DNA of 22,682 nt. It comes from an uncultured Corynebacterium sp. Lineage in GTDB: Bacteria > Actinomycetota > Actinomycetes > Mycobacteriales > Mycobacteriaceae. Of the stretch, positions 21,347 through 22,682 are shown piece after piece; positions within the stretch are counted from its first letter, which is position 1, and the number at the start of each line of letters is the position of its first letter. Location: assembly GCF_902489365.1 (NCBI RefSeq), contig NZ_CABTZR010000036.1, positions 1-22,682 on the forward strand. The letters run 5' to 3'. Below the pieces are notes generated by a model. The model did no database searches, was not told the origin of the DNA, and worked only from the letters and a program-made list of their open reading frames with translations. The position numbers and the translations under genes were made by a program.

Positions 21347-22048
21347 ATGTCGAAGGTCAACTTCGCCGAGCTCAACAAGGTCCAGCGCTACTCGCAGCAC
21401 GCGGTGTTCCAGGTCATCCCGGGTGCGCTGGGCACCGAGCGCGAGGAGATCGTCGCGCAGGCGCAGAAGTTCTTCGCGGAGCTCGAAGAAGCTGGCGTGG
21501 TTACCGTGCGCGGTATCTACGATCTGTCCGGAATGCGGGAGAGCGCTGACTACATGATCTGGTGGCACGCGGAGGAATTCGCCGACATCCAGAAGGCCTT
21601 CGCGGACTTCCGCCGCGACACCGTCCTCGGCCAGGTTTCTGAGGTGACGTGGGTAGGAAACGCCCTGCACCGCCCGGCAGAGTTCAACAAGTCCCACCTG
21701 CCGTCTTTCATCATGGGCGAAGAACCTGGCGAGTGGATTTCTGTCTATCCCTTCGTGCGTTCCTACGACTGGTACACCATGGATGAAGAAAAGCGCCGCC
21801 GCATCCTCATGGAGCATGGCATGCAGGGCCGTGATTACCCGGATGTGCGCGCAAACACCGTGCCGGCCTTCGCGCTGGGTGACTACGAGTGGATCCTGGC
21901 CTTTGAGGCCCCGGAGCTGCACCGCATCGTGGACCTGATGTACCTTATGCGCTACACCGAGGCACGACACCACGTGCGCGAGGAGATCCCCTTCCACACA
22001 GGACGCCGCGTGAAGGACGTGGCTGAGCTCATCGCTATCCTGCCTTAA
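21347..22048 (+). CDS. hemQ: Coproheme decarboxylase HemQ/ChdC (chlorite dismutase-like)
   Basis: This enzyme converts coproheme III to heme b by two oxidative decarboxylations, the last step of the coproporphyrin-dependent heme pathway of monoderm bacteria. The 233 aa product has the family layout. Tyr134 in VYPFVRSYDWY should be the radical-forming tyrosine, His117 in KSHLPSF the distal histidine of actinobacterial enzymes, and His157 in MEHGMQGRDY the heme ligand. These are each one residue before the numbers I recall for C. diphtheriae ChdC. The Arg typical of true chlorite dismutases is not evident. GAAGGAG lies 6 nt before the ATG. The gene is divergent from DUF3000 and convergent with msrB. 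Confidence 0.96.
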   Translation: MSKVNFAELNKVQRYSQHAVFQVIPGALGTEREEIVAQAQKFFAELEEAGVVTVRGIYDLSGMRESADYMIWWHAEEFADIQKAFADFRRDTVLGQVSEVTWVGNALHRPAEFNKSHLPSFIMGEEPGEWISVYPFVRSYDWYTMDEEKRRRILMEHGMQGRDYPDVRANTVPAFALGDYEWILAFEAPELHRIVDLMYLMRYTEARHHVREEIPFHTGRRVKDVAELIAILP

Positions 22049-22051
22049 GAA

Positions 22052-22069
22052 CCGCGATAATTCGCGGTA
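22052..22069. repeat. Inverted repeat between hemQ and msrB
   Basis: ACCGCGA and TCGCGGT form a perfect 7-bp stem around TAAT, four bases after the hemQ stop. No T-run follows on either strand. It may protect the mRNA 3' end or act with the terminator just downstream. Confidence 0.45.
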
Positions 22070-22089
22070 GCGGCAGCGAAAGGCATCGG

Positions 22090-22129
22090 AAGTCGGTTGA
22101 AGGTCTAGTCCTCGACCGGCTTTTCTTCT
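22090..22129 (+). terminator. Intrinsic terminator of hemQ, overlapping the end of msrB
   Basis: AAGTCGGTTGA pairs with TCGACCGGCTT (11 pairs including two G-U) across an 11-base loop, and the 3' arm runs into CTTTTCTTCT. The T-rich tract lies inside the last codons of msrB (stop at 22105), so the two convergent genes share this sequence. On the msrB strand no T-run follows the stem. Confidence 0.75.
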
Positions 22130-22518
22130 AGGTTGAGGCAGATGGAATTAATGCAGTAGCGCAGGTCCGTCGGCGTATCGTAGCCCTCGCCTGCGAAGAC
22201 GTGACCGAGGTGGGATTCGCAGTTGGCGCATAGCACCTCGATGCGCCGCATGCCCAGTGAATTGTCTTCGCGCTCAATGATGGCGTCGCCGGCCAAGGGG
22301 GAGAAGAAGGATGGCCAGCCGCAGTGCGATTCAAATTTCTCCGTGGAGCGGAAGAGCTCGGCGCCACAGGCCCGGCAGGAGTACACGCCTTCGGTGGTCG
22401 TGTTGGTGTATTCGCCGACATGCGGTGCTTCCGTTCCGGCCTCACGCAGAACGTGGTATTCCTCGGGGCTTAGGCGCTTGCGCCATTCGGTATCTGCAAT
22501 GAGCTTGAAATCAGTCAT
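22105..22518 (-). CDS. msrB: Peptide-methionine (R)-S-oxide reductase MsrB
   Basis: MsrB reduces the R-epimer of methionine sulfoxide in proteins, repairing oxidative damage with thioredoxin. The 137 aa product is of normal length. Two zinc pairs, CRAC (48-51) and CANC (97-100), mark the zinc-containing class. CGWPSF begins at Cys66, GHVF is at 105-108, and the catalytic Cys122 is in LRYCINSICLNL. Cys127 in that segment takes the place of the more common Ser. The ATG overlaps the stop of the upstream gene in an ATGA, which indicates coupled translation with the membrane protein gene at the window edge. Confidence 0.97.
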   Translation of the reverse strand: MTDFKLIADTEWRKRLSPEEYHVLREAGTEAPHVGEYTNTTTEGVYSCRACGAELFRSTEKFESHCGWPSFFSPLAGDAIIEREDNSLGMRRIEVLCANCESHLGHVFAGEGYDTPTDLRYCINSICLNLEEKPVED

Positions 22519-22682
22519 GCGGGAATCTTATCGCTCGACTGAGCTTGCCGGCTAGCCCCTCGTTCTGCGCTCCACCAGCCGGTCACGGAGGCAGCGGTCA
22601 CGACGATGAGCAGGCCCCACCCGATGGTGGCGATGAAGACGCTCATCCAGTGTGCGGCGGTGGGCATGCTGGACGACGTCCA
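22515..22682 (-). CDS. Small membrane protein, 5' end outside the window
   Basis: The last 55 codons of a frame that continues beyond the right edge. The translation contains AAHWMSVFIATIGWGLL and IVVTAASVTGWW, one long hydrophobic helix, followed by a short polar tail ending SSDKIPA. An in-frame ATG at 22667 could also make it a complete protein of about 50 residues, so its true start cannot be decided here. Its TGA overlaps the msrB ATG by the ATGA tetranucleotide, implying co-transcription. I do not recognise a family. Confidence 0.6.
   Translation of the reverse strand, partial: WTSSSMPTAAHWMSVFIATIGWGLLIVVTAASVTGWWSAERGASRQAQSSDKIPA

Noticed and set aside
1..22682. CRISPR arrays, transposons, phage genes, tRNA or rRNA genes
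   Set aside because: No spaced direct-repeat array, transposase or integrase motif, or recognisable structural RNA sequence was found. The window reads as conserved core chromosome.

Overview
The window reads as core chromosome of a high-GC Corynebacterium. Two group 1/2 sigma factors (sigB, sigA) lie about 9 kb apart on the same strand. Around them are families typical of Corynebacteriales or Actinobacteria: DUF3099, DUF3039, DUF4193, DUF3093, DUF3710, DUF3159, DUF3000, polyphosphate glucokinase and coproheme decarboxylase HemQ. Gene content and order closely resemble the sigB to msrB segment that I remember from Corynebacterium glutamicum and its relatives. The species cannot be named from the sequence. 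GC richness and the lysine-rich SigA N-terminus suggest the C. aurimucosum/striatum side of the genus, but that is a guess.

Layout. (1) 1-3890, minus strand: a DUF3099 membrane protein, a large SAM methyltransferase, dtd and sigB form a co-directional run. sigB has its own SigH-type promoter (GGAAC-18-GTT) and is followed by a strong hairpin. (2) 3891-6680, plus strand: a DUF3039 zinc-finger-like protein, a DEAD/DEAH helicase and a histidine-containing DUF2871 membrane protein. (3) 6828-9211: a complete dhaKLM operon for PTS-dependent dihydroxyacetone kinase, in which DhaM is an EIIA-HPr fusion. A small membrane protein (9355-9786) follows and converges on sigA. (4) 9822-12345, minus strand: ppgK then sigA, with a clear intrinsic terminator after sigA. 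(5) 12346-14140: a 321-bp near-empty gap, DUF4193 (+) converging on DUF3093 (-), then dut, which is divergent from DUF3093. (6) 14181-19326, plus strand: DUF3710, DUF3159, a TRAM-domain RNA methyltransferase and dxs. (7) 19307-22682: rnd and DUF3000 on the minus strand (rnd overlaps dxs tail to tail by 20 bp), hemQ on the plus strand divergent from DUF3000, then msrB and the fragment of a membrane protein gene on the minus strand at the window edge.

How it works together: the window combines transcription control (SigA for housekeeping, SigB for stress and transition phase), tRNA/RNA quality control (Dtd, RNase D, RNA methyltransferase), nucleotide hygiene (dUTPase), isoprenoid precursor synthesis (Dxs), heme synthesis (HemQ), methionine sulfoxide repair (MsrB) and two sugar-phosphorylation systems that do not draw directly on ATP (PEP-driven DhaKLM and polyphosphate-driven PpgK).

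No CRISPR array, transposase, integrase, tRNA or rRNA was seen. I did not find a clearly new multi-gene system. The less explained signals are regulatory. Several genes look leaderless, with a -10 hexamer 6-7 nt before the start codon. A 14-bp GC-rich element is shared by the regions upstream of sigA and sigB. Several intergenic dyads have no known regulator assigned. The DUF2871 protein has membrane histidines that could bind heme or metal.
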